This document shows, one piece after another, positions 1 through 7,602 of a stretch of 32,507 bases of DNA. Both the position numbers and the translations under genes were made by a program. Under the pieces are notes generated by a model, which did no database searches, was not told where the DNA came from, and saw nothing but the letters and a program-made list of their open reading frames with translations. Position 1 is the stretch's first letter. The number at the start of each line of letters is the position of its first letter. This DNA is from Alphaproteobacteria bacterium (lineage in GTDB: Bacteria; Pseudomonadota; Alphaproteobacteria; UBA9219). The stretch is taken from assembly GCA_028691835.1 (NCBI GenBank), contig JAQUYN010000025.1, positions 1 through 32,507 of the forward strand, in the 5' to 3' direction.

Positions 1-991
1 TCTTGCGAGAGCGAGGAACAAGGATTTTGTCGCCTTGAACGCTGCCCGTAACGCTAAATCCGATCCGGCTTTTGGTTTTTGCCATAACCGCCATCGTTTC
101 TGGATGCCGTTTAACGAGATGCATCCCAACGCCGTAAGCGTCAGAGGCGTGGTAAAAATAGCCTTCACCATCGAACCCATAGAGATCGCCGTAAAGATCA
201 TGTTCGGCATCAAAGGGAACGTTCAGCAAAAGCGCGTTATTGATAAGATCATATTTGTAAATTGTGCTATTGACCGTAAAGCCGACCAATGTCCCGTCGG
301 ACGGCCAGATCACGCCGCCATCGCGATACCTTCCAGACACATTCGGAAAGATCGTTGCATCACAAGCCATGTCGCCGGAGCCGACAACCTCCGCGCTGAT
401 ACTCGGAATGCGGTTTGAGAAGTCAGCAAGCTGCAAGTCCGTGAAAACCAGATAGCACAGGCCACGATGCGCGGGGACTTTGCCTGTGCCTAGGTGCATT
501 TCCATCGTGCTATCGGGCTTTTGCGTTTCCGTTCCCAAATGAATACGGATCACGCCTGGCTGTTTTTCGGTCGCTTGTGTGTTGCTGGCCGAGGCATCGT
601 AAATAAGCTTTGTATCCGCCCAAATGCGCCGGATGGCCGAAACCGGCCCCGCGCACAGCCCCACAGCAAAAGAAACCGAATAAGTATAGCTGACCTGTTT
701 GGCTCCACCGCCGCCTTTACCGCCCGCGCTACTTTCATGACGGGTTTCTTTTAGCTTTGTTGACCAAATGACATTACCCGCGACACGCATGGTGCCGTAA
801 ACAAGCTGGATCGTGCCGCCATAAGTCGAAGATTGAACCGAAAGATCATCCAGCTTTGAGCCTTCGACTTCCGTCTTGGAGCCAAACAGGAGGTTGCCAA
901 GGACAACGCCACCCATCCAGCCTATGGTCGCACCGATCCCAGCGGCGGAGGACAAGCCAGCGCCGAGTGCGCCTAAAGCAAGAACAGCCAT
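1..991 (-). CDS. Phage tail-tip / host-specificity protein, N-terminal part (3' end outside window)
   Basis: An open frame of 330 codons runs off the left edge without a stop. It starts at an ATG whose A is the last base of the NlpC/P60 stop codon (TAATG). The N-terminus (MAVLALGALGAGLSSAAGIG) is Gly/Ala-rich and hydrophobic and is followed by a segment with the motif YGGTIQLVYGTMRVAGNVIW. This resembles the opening of large tail-tip (gpJ or GTA gp15-like) proteins, which begin with a hydrophobic stretch and then a conserved YG.. region. Its position directly after DUF2460, DUF2163 and NlpC/P60 genes is the family's usual place. Such proteins form the tail tip that contacts the host surface. 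Around residues 230-320 the sequence has short Tyr/Gly/Asp-rich repeats that could be a beta-propeller-like part, which is inference. Only the first third or less of a typical gpJ-like protein is visible. Confidence 0.75.
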   Translation of the reverse strand, partial: MAVLALGALGAGLSSAAGIGATIGWMGGVVLGNLLFGSKTEVEGSKLDDLSVQSSTYGGTIQLVYGTMRVAGNVIWSTKLKETRHESSAGGKGGGGAKQVSYTYSVSFAVGLCAGPVSAIRRIWADTKLIYDASASNTQATEKQPGVIRIHLGTETQKPDSTMEMHLGTGKVPAHRGLCYLVFTDLQLADFSNRIPSISAEVVGSGDMACDATIFPNVSGRYRDGGVIWPSDGTLVGFTVNSTIYKYDLINNALLLNVPFDAEHDLYGDLYGFDGEGYFYHASDAYGVGMHLVKRHPETMAVMAKTKSRIGFSVTGSVQGDKILVPRSRK

Positions 992-1443
992 TATTTGGAT
1001 TCCACAAACACGGGATAACGATAAGCGGCCATAATCCGGCTGCGCCAAAGATCATCAAGCCCATGCTCGACCACTTTCCCAGCGCGGGAGTAGCTGTGAA
1101 TGATGCCGCGATCCGTGATAAGCGCGACGTGCTGCGGCTCTTTCCCCCACGCCATAAAATAAATGTCGGCCATCGTCGCCTCGGCCACGGGGATTTGAAC
1201 AAGCCACGTCGCTAAACCTTCACGCATCCGGCGCGGATGGGGCATGATTGAATAATTGTTAAACGCCTTGGCCAACGCAGAATTGGGATCATAATCGACA
1301 AGCCTCAGCGCCATGCCGACGCCTTTAATCAGGCCGATGCAATCACACCCAGCGCCGCGCACACATCCTTGGTGCTTAAAGGGTGTGCCGATCCATTTGC
1401 GGGCTTCGACCACTGCGTCCAAGCGTGAGGGGTTACTTGCCAT
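991..1443 (-). CDS. NlpC/P60-family tail peptidase
   Basis: A 150-residue protein with the NlpC/P60 (CHAP-like papain fold) signature. The catalytic Cys is C35 in the motif DCIGL, the His is H105 in QHVALI, and a polar third residue is likely H116 in IIHSYSR. The family cleaves peptidoglycan peptides. In siphovirus tails and in GTAs (the gp14 position) this protein sits at the tail tip and helps the DNA cross the cell wall. It overlaps the end of the DUF2163 gene by 11 bases and touches the next gene through TAATG, so translation is probably coupled. Its length is normal for the phage NlpC/P60 subfamily. The assignment is firm; the substrate bond is inferred. Confidence 0.9.
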   Translation of the reverse strand: MASNPSRLDAVVEARKWIGTPFKHQGCVRGAGCDCIGLIKGVGMALRLVDYDPNSALAKAFNNYSIMPHPRRMREGLATWLVQIPVAEATMADIYFMAWGKEPQHVALITDRGIIHSYSRAGKVVEHGLDDLWRSRIMAAYRYPVFVESK

Positions 1444-2275
1444 CGGGATAGCTCAAAACCGCGTCGGTGCCTGGAACATATGGCTCACCTCTAAAATTGA
1501 TCCCGTTGCTATAACGGGAGCAGCAAGTCTCGAATGTTTTGTCGCAGCCAGGTTGCGCCATGTACGTGTCGCCCGCCGCGATTTCAGACGGCATAGGCAG
1601 AAAGAGCGCGAACGTGCCAGATGCAAAGGATCGGATTTCCATTTTGCGTCCAGCATTCGCGCCGCTTGTCCATGTAATGAGACCGCCTTTCCAATAGCCG
1701 TCTTCCTCGGTGCGCGTGGTATCGGTGAAGCCATAACGGTCTGTGGCCTCGGTAACGCTTCCCGATAACGTCAAAGCAGATAGATCAATGCCGCATCGCA
1801 TGTCGCCAAGATCGGCGCGGCAATCAGCCGTATAAAGCTCCCCTATGTTTTGGGAGAAAAGCTGCGTCAGGCCGCGCAACTCTGCCCTATAAAGCGTGTC
1901 TTTAAGCTCGACTTGTCCAATCGTTCCGCGTTTCAGGACAATCCGGCCTTCTGAAAGGGCGTTCCAATTCACAAGGAAAATCAGAACTTCGGCATTATCC
2001 CAAACGCCATCGCGCAAATCCTGCGCGGTAATGGCCTCGCTATCAAACGCGCTTTCAATATCCAGATTGTCCACCGAGAGGTCGGAAATGGTTTGAATAG
2101 CCGTGCGCGTATAGCCCGTCCGCGCTTCATAGGGCACATCGTCAATCACAAGGTTGCGGTCATGATCGGTAAACCCGAACACAGCCGCGTCCTTGCGCGT
2201 GACCTTCCAACAGGTCGCAAGGCTGGTGGTCTCGCCCGCAATGTGCGTGGCAAGTTGTGTGGATGCTGCTTTCAT
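1433..2275 (-). CDS. DUF2163 / phage BR0599-family tail protein
   Basis: A 280-residue protein matching the DUF2163 plus C-terminal phage_BR0599 architecture. The middle carries a Cys-containing segment (ADCRADLGDMRCG), and the C-terminus has the typical Cys cluster GCDKTFETCCSRYSNGINF followed by RGEPYVPG. In Rhodobacter-type gene transfer agents the homologue (gp13) is a hub component at the distal tail. It lies between DUF2460 (3-base gap upstream) and the NlpC/P60 gene (11-base overlap), the order seen in GTAs and many alphaproteobacterial siphophages. No strong Shine-Dalgarno is visible in front of the ATG, consistent with translational coupling to DUF2460. Confidence 0.9.
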   Translation of the reverse strand: MKAASTQLATHIAGETTSLATCWKVTRKDAAVFGFTDHDRNLVIDDVPYEARTGYTRTAIQTISDLSVDNLDIESAFDSEAITAQDLRDGVWDNAEVLIFLVNWNALSEGRIVLKRGTIGQVELKDTLYRAELRGLTQLFSQNIGELYTADCRADLGDMRCGIDLSALTLSGSVTEATDRYGFTDTTRTEEDGYWKGGLITWTSGANAGRKMEIRSFASGTFALFLPMPSEIAAGDTYMAQPGCDKTFETCCSRYSNGINFRGEPYVPGTDAVLSYPDGK

Positions 2276-2278
2276 GGA

Positions 2279-2878
2279 TCACACGCGGATTTCTATAATC
2301 GGAATGTCCGACCATTCATGAAGATTGAAGTTTTCAATACTGACATCCATCTCGTCCGTGTCGAAGCGAACGGGCACGTCGAACTCAAAATCTGCCGTGA
2401 TGATGGTGCCTTGTACGGGCGCTTCGGAGAAAGTGACAATCCCCGTGGTTGTGTTCACCGAAACACCCGTTGTGACCTTCACGCCACCGGCATAAATGAC
2501 AGCCGTGCCGGAAACGGGCTTGGTAATTGTACGGGTTTCGCTCCCCGCGCCGGACTCATACCCTTTAACCAGTTGAAATACCTGCGTTTCATCATCGCCA
2601 AGGCCTATTTGCTGCCCCGTGGCCTTGTAATCCGTCCAGTCCTTAAAACGGAACCCGTGCGCCTTTCCTTTACGGGCACGAAAGAAGGCAATCAGAGTTT
2701 CAAGCTGGCTTGCGCGTTTAAGGCCGGATGATACATCCCATCGCCCCCGCGCAGCCGACCAGTTCATATTCCTCTGTTCATAACCGGAGGCCGTTGAGAT
2801 AACGGAAGTGGAATAAGCAGGCCCGCCCGATGCGCCATAGGCAATGTCATCAGGGAACCGAACTTCGTGGAAAGTCAT
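2279..2878 (-). CDS. DUF2460 distal tail protein
   Basis: A 199-residue protein with the recognisable DUF2460 pattern. The N-terminus reads FPDDIAYGASGGPAYSTSVI, followed by SGYEQRNMNWSAARGRWDVS, then FFRARKGKAHGFRFKDWTDY, and it ends in an acidic/aromatic beta-rich part. In GTAs this is the gp12 distal tail (Dit-like) protein that links the tube to the hub. The start has a GGAG five bases upstream. A perfect 10-bp palindrome (TGTTATAACA, 2889-2898) lies just upstream, in the short space shared with the divergently transcribed HNH gene. Confidence 0.9.
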   Translation of the reverse strand: MTFHEVRFPDDIAYGASGGPAYSTSVISTASGYEQRNMNWSAARGRWDVSSGLKRASQLETLIAFFRARKGKAHGFRFKDWTDYKATGQQIGLGDDETQVFQLVKGYESGAGSETRTITKPVSGTAVIYAGGVKVTTGVSVNTTTGIVTFSEAPVQGTIITADFEFDVPVRFDTDEMDVSIENFNLHEWSDIPIIEIRV

Positions 2879-2888
2879 GGTAACTCCA

Positions 2889-2903
2889 TGTTATAACAAG
2901 CTT
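2889..2903. promoter_or_regulatory. Overlapping palindromes in the divergent gap between DUF2460 and HNH genes
   Basis: The 46-base divergent space holds the perfect palindrome TGTTATAACA (2889-2898), overlapping a second one, CAAGCTTG (2896-2903). Such symmetry in a divergent gap could be an operator for the cargo gene. There is no direct evidence of binding and it could be chance. Confidence 0.25.
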
Positions 2904-2924
2904 GCGATATTCTTGTGAGGAACA

Positions 2925-3641
2925 ATGGGCAAGGGATACAAAAATAAAACTTGCGTTTATTGCGGGCGCGAAGGCTGTTCAGAAACAGCAGATCACGTTG
3001 TTGCAAGGGAATTTTTTCTTAAGAGCCAAAGGGCTAATCTGCCTAAGGTTCCTTCGTGCGCGAAATGTAATGGAGAAAAATCATCCTTAGAACATTACTT
3101 AACCACAGTTCTTCCTTTCGGGGGAAGGCATGCAGATGCAACAACCAATCTTAGCGAAATGGTGCCTCAACGGTTAGAAAAGAATGCAAAACTACGTCGC
3201 CATCTCATTTCCGAAAAAGGCCGTATCTGGTCAGAAGAGGCTGGTTTACTTCTTCCCCATATGACCCTCCCTATAGATTCGGATAAACTTAATCAGTTGT
3301 TCTGCTACATTATAAAAGGACTAATTTGGCATCATTGGGGGTTGTTGTTACCGTGTGATTATTTCATTGGGGCGTCCTCTCTAACTAAAGAAGGGGAATC
3401 CTTTTTCCTCGATTTGTTTAACAAAAATCCAAGACGCGAAGTCAATGTTTCTTTAGGAAAGGGAACCTTCAAATATGAAGGAAGGCAAGGAACAGATGAT
3501 CCATATATTACACTTTGGAGATTTACGATTTATGGTGGGGTTGTTTTCTCCGAGAGTTCGCTTTTTCCGAGCGAGAAGACGTCGATAACTTGGGGACTAA
3601 CCTGTCACAATTCGCTAAATCCAAACTATATCTTTCAGTAG
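2925..3641 (+). CDS. HNH-type zinc-binding protein, cargo gene beside the tape measure
   Basis: A 238-residue protein on the strand opposite to the phage late genes. The N-terminal 60 residues carry an HNH/zinc-ribbon pattern: C10-x2-C13, D23-H24 (ADHVVAREFF), C45-x2-C48-N49 (SCAKCNGEKSS) and H57. This fits the HNH nuclease fold with a structural zinc site. The remaining 180 residues match nothing I know. They contain an aromatic stretch (KGLIWHHWGLLLPCDYF) and a beta-rich end. The coding region is visibly more AT-rich than its neighbours, suggesting separate acquisition. GAGGA lies a few bases before the ATG. The stop codon lies one base from the tape measure stop, so it fits tightly as a convergent insertion. 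A role in defence, superinfection exclusion or homing is only inferred. Confidence 0.75.
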   Translation: MGKGYKNKTCVYCGREGCSETADHVVAREFFLKSQRANLPKVPSCAKCNGEKSSLEHYLTTVLPFGGRHADATTNLSEMVPQRLEKNAKLRRHLISEKGRIWSEEAGLLLPHMTLPIDSDKLNQLFCYIIKGLIWHHWGLLLPCDYFIGASSLTKEGESFFLDLFNKNPRREVNVSLGKGTFKYEGRQGTDDPYITLWRFTIYGGVVFSESSLFPSEKTSITWGLTCHNSLNPNYIFQ

Positions 3642-3642
3642 A

Positions 3643-6165
3643 TCATATGTTCCTCTTTGCCCGATTAAGGCTTTTTGTGGCTTTGGCCATGATCTGACCT
3701 TGGCTGGCGCGGAAGCTATCAGCATTTGGCGTGGTTACGTTCATGACGAGATTGACCCCCGAAGAGCGGCGAGACCTGTCTTTCTTGGAAATTACTTCCT
3801 CACCACGTTGCAAGATAGCGGGAACTTCGTCCGGTTTCAGGCCAGCGATCCCGCCGCTGTGATAACGGGGCGCACCTGCAAAAACGTGAGCGGGGACAGT
3901 CCGCCTTAGTGTGGGGTCGCCAACCGTTCCGCCTTCATGAAAAAAGGAACTGATAATGCTTCCCAGAAAGCCGCCGTCGCTGCTGCCGTTTCCTGTCAGG
4001 CTGTTGAACAGAGGCGTAGTGATGGACTGTTTAATCAGCATTCGCGTAATGTCTGCGACCACCGAGCTTGCCAGATCATTGAGGCTATTCAGACTAATCT
4101 CACCGGACGTGACCATGTTCACAATTGCGTCCTCTGTCGCGGTCATGGCCTCCGTGAACGCATTCTCTATGGTCGTTGCCGTGTCGGTTGCGCTGTCTTT
4201 GTAATTCTGAAAAGCGCGAACAATGCCTGCCGCAGGATCGGTACGTGAGGCCAGAAGGTCTTTATCCGCTCCCGCCAGCGCATGGTTATAGGTTCCTTGG
4301 CTGATAGCCCCAGCATCTAATAACTGGTTAAGCCGCTCTATTTTTTCGGCATAAAGCTCGGTTGCTGTTTTTGCTTCATCGGTGAGGCTTTTGCCTTCTT
4401 CCCGCAGCCTGTCCAGTTGTTCTTGCGCGGTCTTTTGATCGAAATACGCTCCAGCAAGATCACGAACCTGTGCGATAAGCGCGGGCGATGCCGTGTCCGG
4501 CAAGGCATCAACGGCTTCCTTGATTGAAAGCTGCCGCGCCGTCAGCCCCAGCTCTTTCAATTTATCGTTCAGGCCATCGACAATTTTTTGCGCTTCAAGA
4601 AAAGCTTTCTCATCGAAAAGCTGTCCGGCAAGTTTTGCCGTTTGTTCGCGCTGTGCTTCCGTTGCTTTGTCGGAAAGACGCGCCACGGCTTCCTCAATGA
4701 AAATCTTCCGCTCGTCGGTGAGGCCGATAAGCTTTTGCTTAAGATCACCGACAATCTTTTGATTGGCAGAGGATTCTTTCTGTACGGCTTCTGCAAGTGG
4801 GTTTTCAATATCAGATATTTTAAAACCGATGGCCTTACGCGCCGTTTCGATAGCCTTGTCGATTTCCGCGCCATTTTCATTGGTGCGAAACCCGTTCAGA
4901 AAAGCTTCCGTTTGCTGCAATTCGTCATTGAGTTTTTTGACCTGATAGGCAGGGTCTTTTTCAAGAAACTTCTCGACGGCCTCGGCATAGGGCTTTGTGC
5001 GCTGCCCGATCAAATCATGAATGCGCTCTTCCTCCGCCGCTTTCTTGCCTTCCTCGGCTTTTCGCTTTTCCTCTTTTTCGGCTTTGATGGAATCTTGCAG
5101 AGATTTAATCTGTTTGCGAAGCGTGTCCGCCCGTTCTTCATGGTTGGCAACGTTACCGCGGACTTGAAGCATGGCCGGAATATCGCGAATACGAACCAGC
5201 TCTTTTTCAATCTCGGCCAATTCCTTCCTTGCATCGCTTAACTGTCTGTCAAGCGGCGCTTTAGAAATAACCTCGGTCGTAGTTCTGAAAGTTGAAGCTA
5301 GCCTGTTGAGGATCGCTTCTGCTGTGCCGCCAACGGCTTCGGTCTTGCCGATGGTTTTCAGCATGTCATCCCATGCGACAGACAAACGGTGCGTTGCCCC
5401 CGTCAGTCCTTGCGTTTCGGCGCGTCCCGCCCCACCGACCTGCTGGGCCAGTGCATCGAGGATAAGGCGCTGTGCCTCGGCATGTTTTCCAGTTTCAACA
5501 AGTTTGGCGATGACTTCTTTTTGCGAGTCCGTAAAGCTCACGCCAACGCGCCGCAAAGCTGTAATGCCCTGAATGGGGTCTTCCAGCGCCTTGCCAAGCT
5601 GCGTTGCCGAGGAGCGAAGATCCTGCCCGAACACAGCGGACATATCTTGGGCAAGGTGAATGCTGCGTTTAAACGTGTCGCCTGCCACAGAGCGGAAGGT
5701 CGCCATGATCGCCGCCGCGCCTTCGACGGCTTCCGAGCTGGTCAAGGTTGACCGTTCCATATCCTCGGCCATATCGACAATTTCTTGCCTTGTCAGACCG
5801 GAGGCGTAACCCGTGGCTTTCAACACGCCCTGCAAGCGGTTTTGCGCTTGTTCTTCTGCCATCGTTGCGGAAAGAGCGGCCTTGAGACCAAGCGTCATTG
5901 CAGCCAATGCCGCCGCCGCTGCAAGACCTGCGGGGCCAATGGCGGCAAGGCCAGAACCCAACGGCCCGATTTGTCCGGCCAGCCCTGTTGCCGCGCCCTT
6001 AACGTCATTGGCAGCAGCACCCAGAGCCTTCAGCGCACTTGAAGCGGGTTTGCCGGTTTGGACAATCTCATTCAGAGATTTCTTGCCCGTTTTCCCAAAC
6101 TCTATGAGTTCAGCCTTGGCCTTGCCGCCATCGACAACAAGACGCACAGCAATGCTATGAGTCAT
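3643..6165 (-). CDS. Tail tape measure protein
   Basis: An 840-residue protein, the longest of the phage block. It has a structure typical of tape measures: an N-terminal beta-like start (MTHSIAVRLVVDGGKAKAEL), a hydrophobic Ala/Gly-rich segment at about residues 65-95, and long Glu/Lys/Gln-rich coiled-coil stretches (about 300-620). The C-terminus contains YHSGGIAGLKPDEVPAILQR then GEEVIS, a hallmark of the lambda-type tape measure C-terminal domain. Its length sets the tail length; 840 residues would imply a tail near 120 nm by the usual 1.5 angstrom per residue rule. It is preceded by the G/GT chaperones, as expected, but a plus-strand cargo gene interrupts the usual adjacency on each side. 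An AGGGG lies about ten bases before the start. Confidence 0.95.
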   Translation of the reverse strand: MTHSIAVRLVVDGGKAKAELIEFGKTGKKSLNEIVQTGKPASSALKALGAAANDVKGAATGLAGQIGPLGSGLAAIGPAGLAAAAALAAMTLGLKAALSATMAEEQAQNRLQGVLKATGYASGLTRQEIVDMAEDMERSTLTSSEAVEGAAAIMATFRSVAGDTFKRSIHLAQDMSAVFGQDLRSSATQLGKALEDPIQGITALRRVGVSFTDSQKEVIAKLVETGKHAEAQRLILDALAQQVGGAGRAETQGLTGATHRLSVAWDDMLKTIGKTEAVGGTAEAILNRLASTFRTTTEVISKAPLDRQLSDARKELAEIEKELVRIRDIPAMLQVRGNVANHEERADTLRKQIKSLQDSIKAEKEEKRKAEEGKKAAEEERIHDLIGQRTKPYAEAVEKFLEKDPAYQVKKLNDELQQTEAFLNGFRTNENGAEIDKAIETARKAIGFKISDIENPLAEAVQKESSANQKIVGDLKQKLIGLTDERKIFIEEAVARLSDKATEAQREQTAKLAGQLFDEKAFLEAQKIVDGLNDKLKELGLTARQLSIKEAVDALPDTASPALIAQVRDLAGAYFDQKTAQEQLDRLREEGKSLTDEAKTATELYAEKIERLNQLLDAGAISQGTYNHALAGADKDLLASRTDPAAGIVRAFQNYKDSATDTATTIENAFTEAMTATEDAIVNMVTSGEISLNSLNDLASSVVADITRMLIKQSITTPLFNSLTGNGSSDGGFLGSIISSFFHEGGTVGDPTLRRTVPAHVFAGAPRYHSGGIAGLKPDEVPAILQRGEEVISKKDRSRRSSGVNLVMNVTTPNADSFRASQGQIMAKATKSLNRAKRNI

Positions 6166-6245
6166 GGTTCGGATTCCCCTTTTCTTTTCGTGCTTATGAC
6201 TTAGAATAAACTCACCCGTGAACGATGAGTGTTTCAGAGTGAAAA

Positions 6246-6908
6246 ATGGAATTTCTGCTTATAATTGCTTTTCTTTTTGTTTTCAGCCTTATAGCCGCTT
6301 TTTTGTCATCACCTCGCCGTCGAGGGGCAGTTGGTGAAAGGCGCATTCGCAGACGATTGGCGCGTTTCGAAAAGAAAGATGGAGGGAAGATCCTCTCCAA
6401 TGTTTACATCCCCAAAATGTCGGGCGGCACTACTGAAATTGATCTTCTTCTAATTCATCCAAAGGGGTTGTTCGTTTTTGAAAGCAAAAACTACAGCGGT
6501 TGGATTTTTGGAAATGAAGCCCACCAAAATTGGACACAGACACTCCCAAAAGGCTGGCATGGAGATGTTCACAAGGAACGATTTTACAATCCGATACGGC
6601 AAAATGCTTCTCATATAAAACATCTCATGCCACACGTTAGAAAACGTGTTCCTGTATGGTCTGTCATCGTATTCTCAGATGAATGTGAACTCAAAAACAT
6701 TACGGTAAGAAGTCCAAACGTTTGTGTTGTTCATTGCTGTCATGTTGCTTCCATCGTTAAACAAGTATGCTCTGAGACAGAAACAGATTTTCTAACTGAG
6801 GCAGATATAGACGAGCTTTATAACACGCTCCTCACTTATACGGACGTTAGCCAAGAAGAAAAAAGACATCATGCACAACAGGCTTTTGAGGCAAAACAAC
6901 GCCTTTAA
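6246..6908 (+). CDS. Membrane-anchored NERD-domain nuclease-like protein
   Basis: A 220-residue protein. Residues 2-21 form one transmembrane segment followed by a basic stretch (SSPRRRG), so the domain should face the cytoplasm. Residues 25-150 match the NERD (nuclease-related) domain: G30-E31, then TEIDLLLIHPKGLFVFESKN containing D66 and E79-x-K81, a PD-(D/E)xK-like active site. The later NPIRQN segment is also typical of the family. NERD domains occur in several anti-phage and DNA-handling proteins, but no partner helicase or kinase domain is present here. The gene is plus-strand, AT-rich, and sits between the GT chaperone and the tape measure. Its TAA shares a TTAA with the convergent GT stop. 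The Shine-Dalgarno is weak. Nuclease chemistry is inferred from motifs only. Confidence 0.85.
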   Translation: MEFLLIIAFLFVFSLIAAFLSSPRRRGAVGERRIRRRLARFEKKDGGKILSNVYIPKMSGGTTEIDLLLIHPKGLFVFESKNYSGWIFGNEAHQNWTQTLPKGWHGDVHKERFYNPIRQNASHIKHLMPHVRKRVPVWSVIVFSDECELKNITVRSPNVCVVHCCHVASIVKQVCSETETDFLTEADIDELYNTLLTYTDVSQEEKRHHAQQAFEAKQRL

Positions 6909-7267
6909 AAATCCTTGGCGGCTGTCCCAACTTTTTCATTTATAGCAGCGACAAGGCCAGATTCACAGGACGGCAAAAGCTCGGCCAGCGCGTGAAGGTC
7001 ATAACCCAAGGCTTCGCCGACTTTGAGCGCAGCATCCATGTCAATACCCGCAACGCCGAACTGCGCCACGCGAAGTTGGCCGGAGCAACGCAGGATGACA
7101 TCCCACGCTTGCCAGCCTTCCATAGTTTGGGGTTCGCTCTCACAGTAGGGGCAGCGTTTACCTTCATGATTGGCCTTGCCTTTACTGCATGGCAGATCAG
7201 CGTCCGCACATGCGCCGCAATAAGAAGGCCCGCCGCCAAAATGCCATTTAGCGCGAGCCTCTAACCG
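6905..7267 (-). CDS. Tail assembly chaperone T extension (made by -1 frameshift from G)
   Basis: This frame continues the G chaperone after a -1 shift at the slippery site 7273-7267. The fused product would have 112 residues of G plus 120 encoded here, 232 in total. The open frame extends upstream to 7336, but the first part lies inside the G gene and has no ribosome binding site, so an independent start is unlikely. The extension begins RLEARAKWHFGGG and carries possible metal-binding cysteines (YCGACADADLPC and RCPYC). It then has a conserved-looking block WDVILRCSGQLRVAQFGVAG and DMDAALKVGEALGYD, seen in phage tail proteins of this position. In lambda the G and GT forms bind the tape measure and recruit tail tube subunits. 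The stop overlaps the stop of the convergent NERD gene. Confidence 0.8.
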   Translation of the reverse strand, partial: RLEARAKWHFGGGPSYCGACADADLPCSKGKANHEGKRCPYCESEPQTMEGWQAWDVILRCSGQLRVAQFGVAGIDMDAALKVGEALGYDLHALAELLPSCESGLVAAINEKVGTAAKDF

Positions 7268-7602
7268 TTTTTTTCCTGTTCCAGAAGCAGGGTTGGGCTT
7301 AGATAAAGACGCTCGAAAGCATCCGCCATCGGCCACAAATCCATAAGAGCTTCTACGCCTGCGTCCGTAACGTTAGCAGGCTTGTCCTTATCATCGGCAA
7401 CGCCTTCCCATTCCGTAATGGCAAGCGTGGCCAGCTTCTTAATAAGCGCCGCACTTCGCCCACCAGCATCCTCCGTATCGGCTTTAAGCGCAGACACACG
7501 CGCCGCCATCACAAGGGCGGTCGAGGCGGGATGCACCTTGACGCGCACCCCATAGCCAAGATCAAGCCAATAATCTTCACGCTTTAGGTCGAGTTTTATC
7601 AT
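7261..7602 (-). CDS. Tail assembly chaperone (lambda G-like)
   Basis: A 113-residue, mostly helical protein immediately after the tail tube gene (ATGA overlap at 7599-7602) and before the tape measure. The N-terminus reads MIKLDLKREDYWLDLGYGVR, a beta strand pair followed by helices, matching the general form of siphovirus tail chaperones. It ends with a lysine-coding A-rich run that is the frameshift site. The protein is expected to be made in excess over the GT form and to coat the tape measure during tail assembly. The functional call rests mainly on gene order and on the frameshift, since sequence conservation in this family is low. Confidence 0.8.
   Translation of the reverse strand: MIKLDLKREDYWLDLGYGVRVKVHPASTALVMAARVSALKADTEDAGGRSAALIKKLATLAITEWEGVADDKDKPANVTDAGVEALMDLWPMADAFERLYLSPTLLLEQEKNG
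7267..7273 (-). promoter_or_regulatory. Programmed -1 ribosomal frameshift site A AAA AAC
   Basis: On the minus strand the end of the G gene reads CAG GAA AAA AAC GGT TAG. The heptamer A AAA AAC is in the correct phase for tandem slippage (AAA AAC to AAA AAA), and the next -1 codon is CGG at 7267, exactly the frame of the long downstream open frame. It lies six bases before the zero-frame stop codon. This is the same arrangement as the lambda G/GT programmed frameshift, although lambda uses a different heptamer. Confidence 0.85.

Noticed and set aside
4588-5241. 217-codon plus-strand frame inside the tape measure gene
   Set aside because: It is antisense to a clear coding gene, Phe/Leu-rich as expected from the complement of Lys/Glu codons, and has no family likeness.
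7268-7336. Independent start for the 143-codon frame beginning at 7336
   Set aside because: No ribosome binding site, 76-base overlap with the chaperone gene, and the slippery heptamer explains its expression better.
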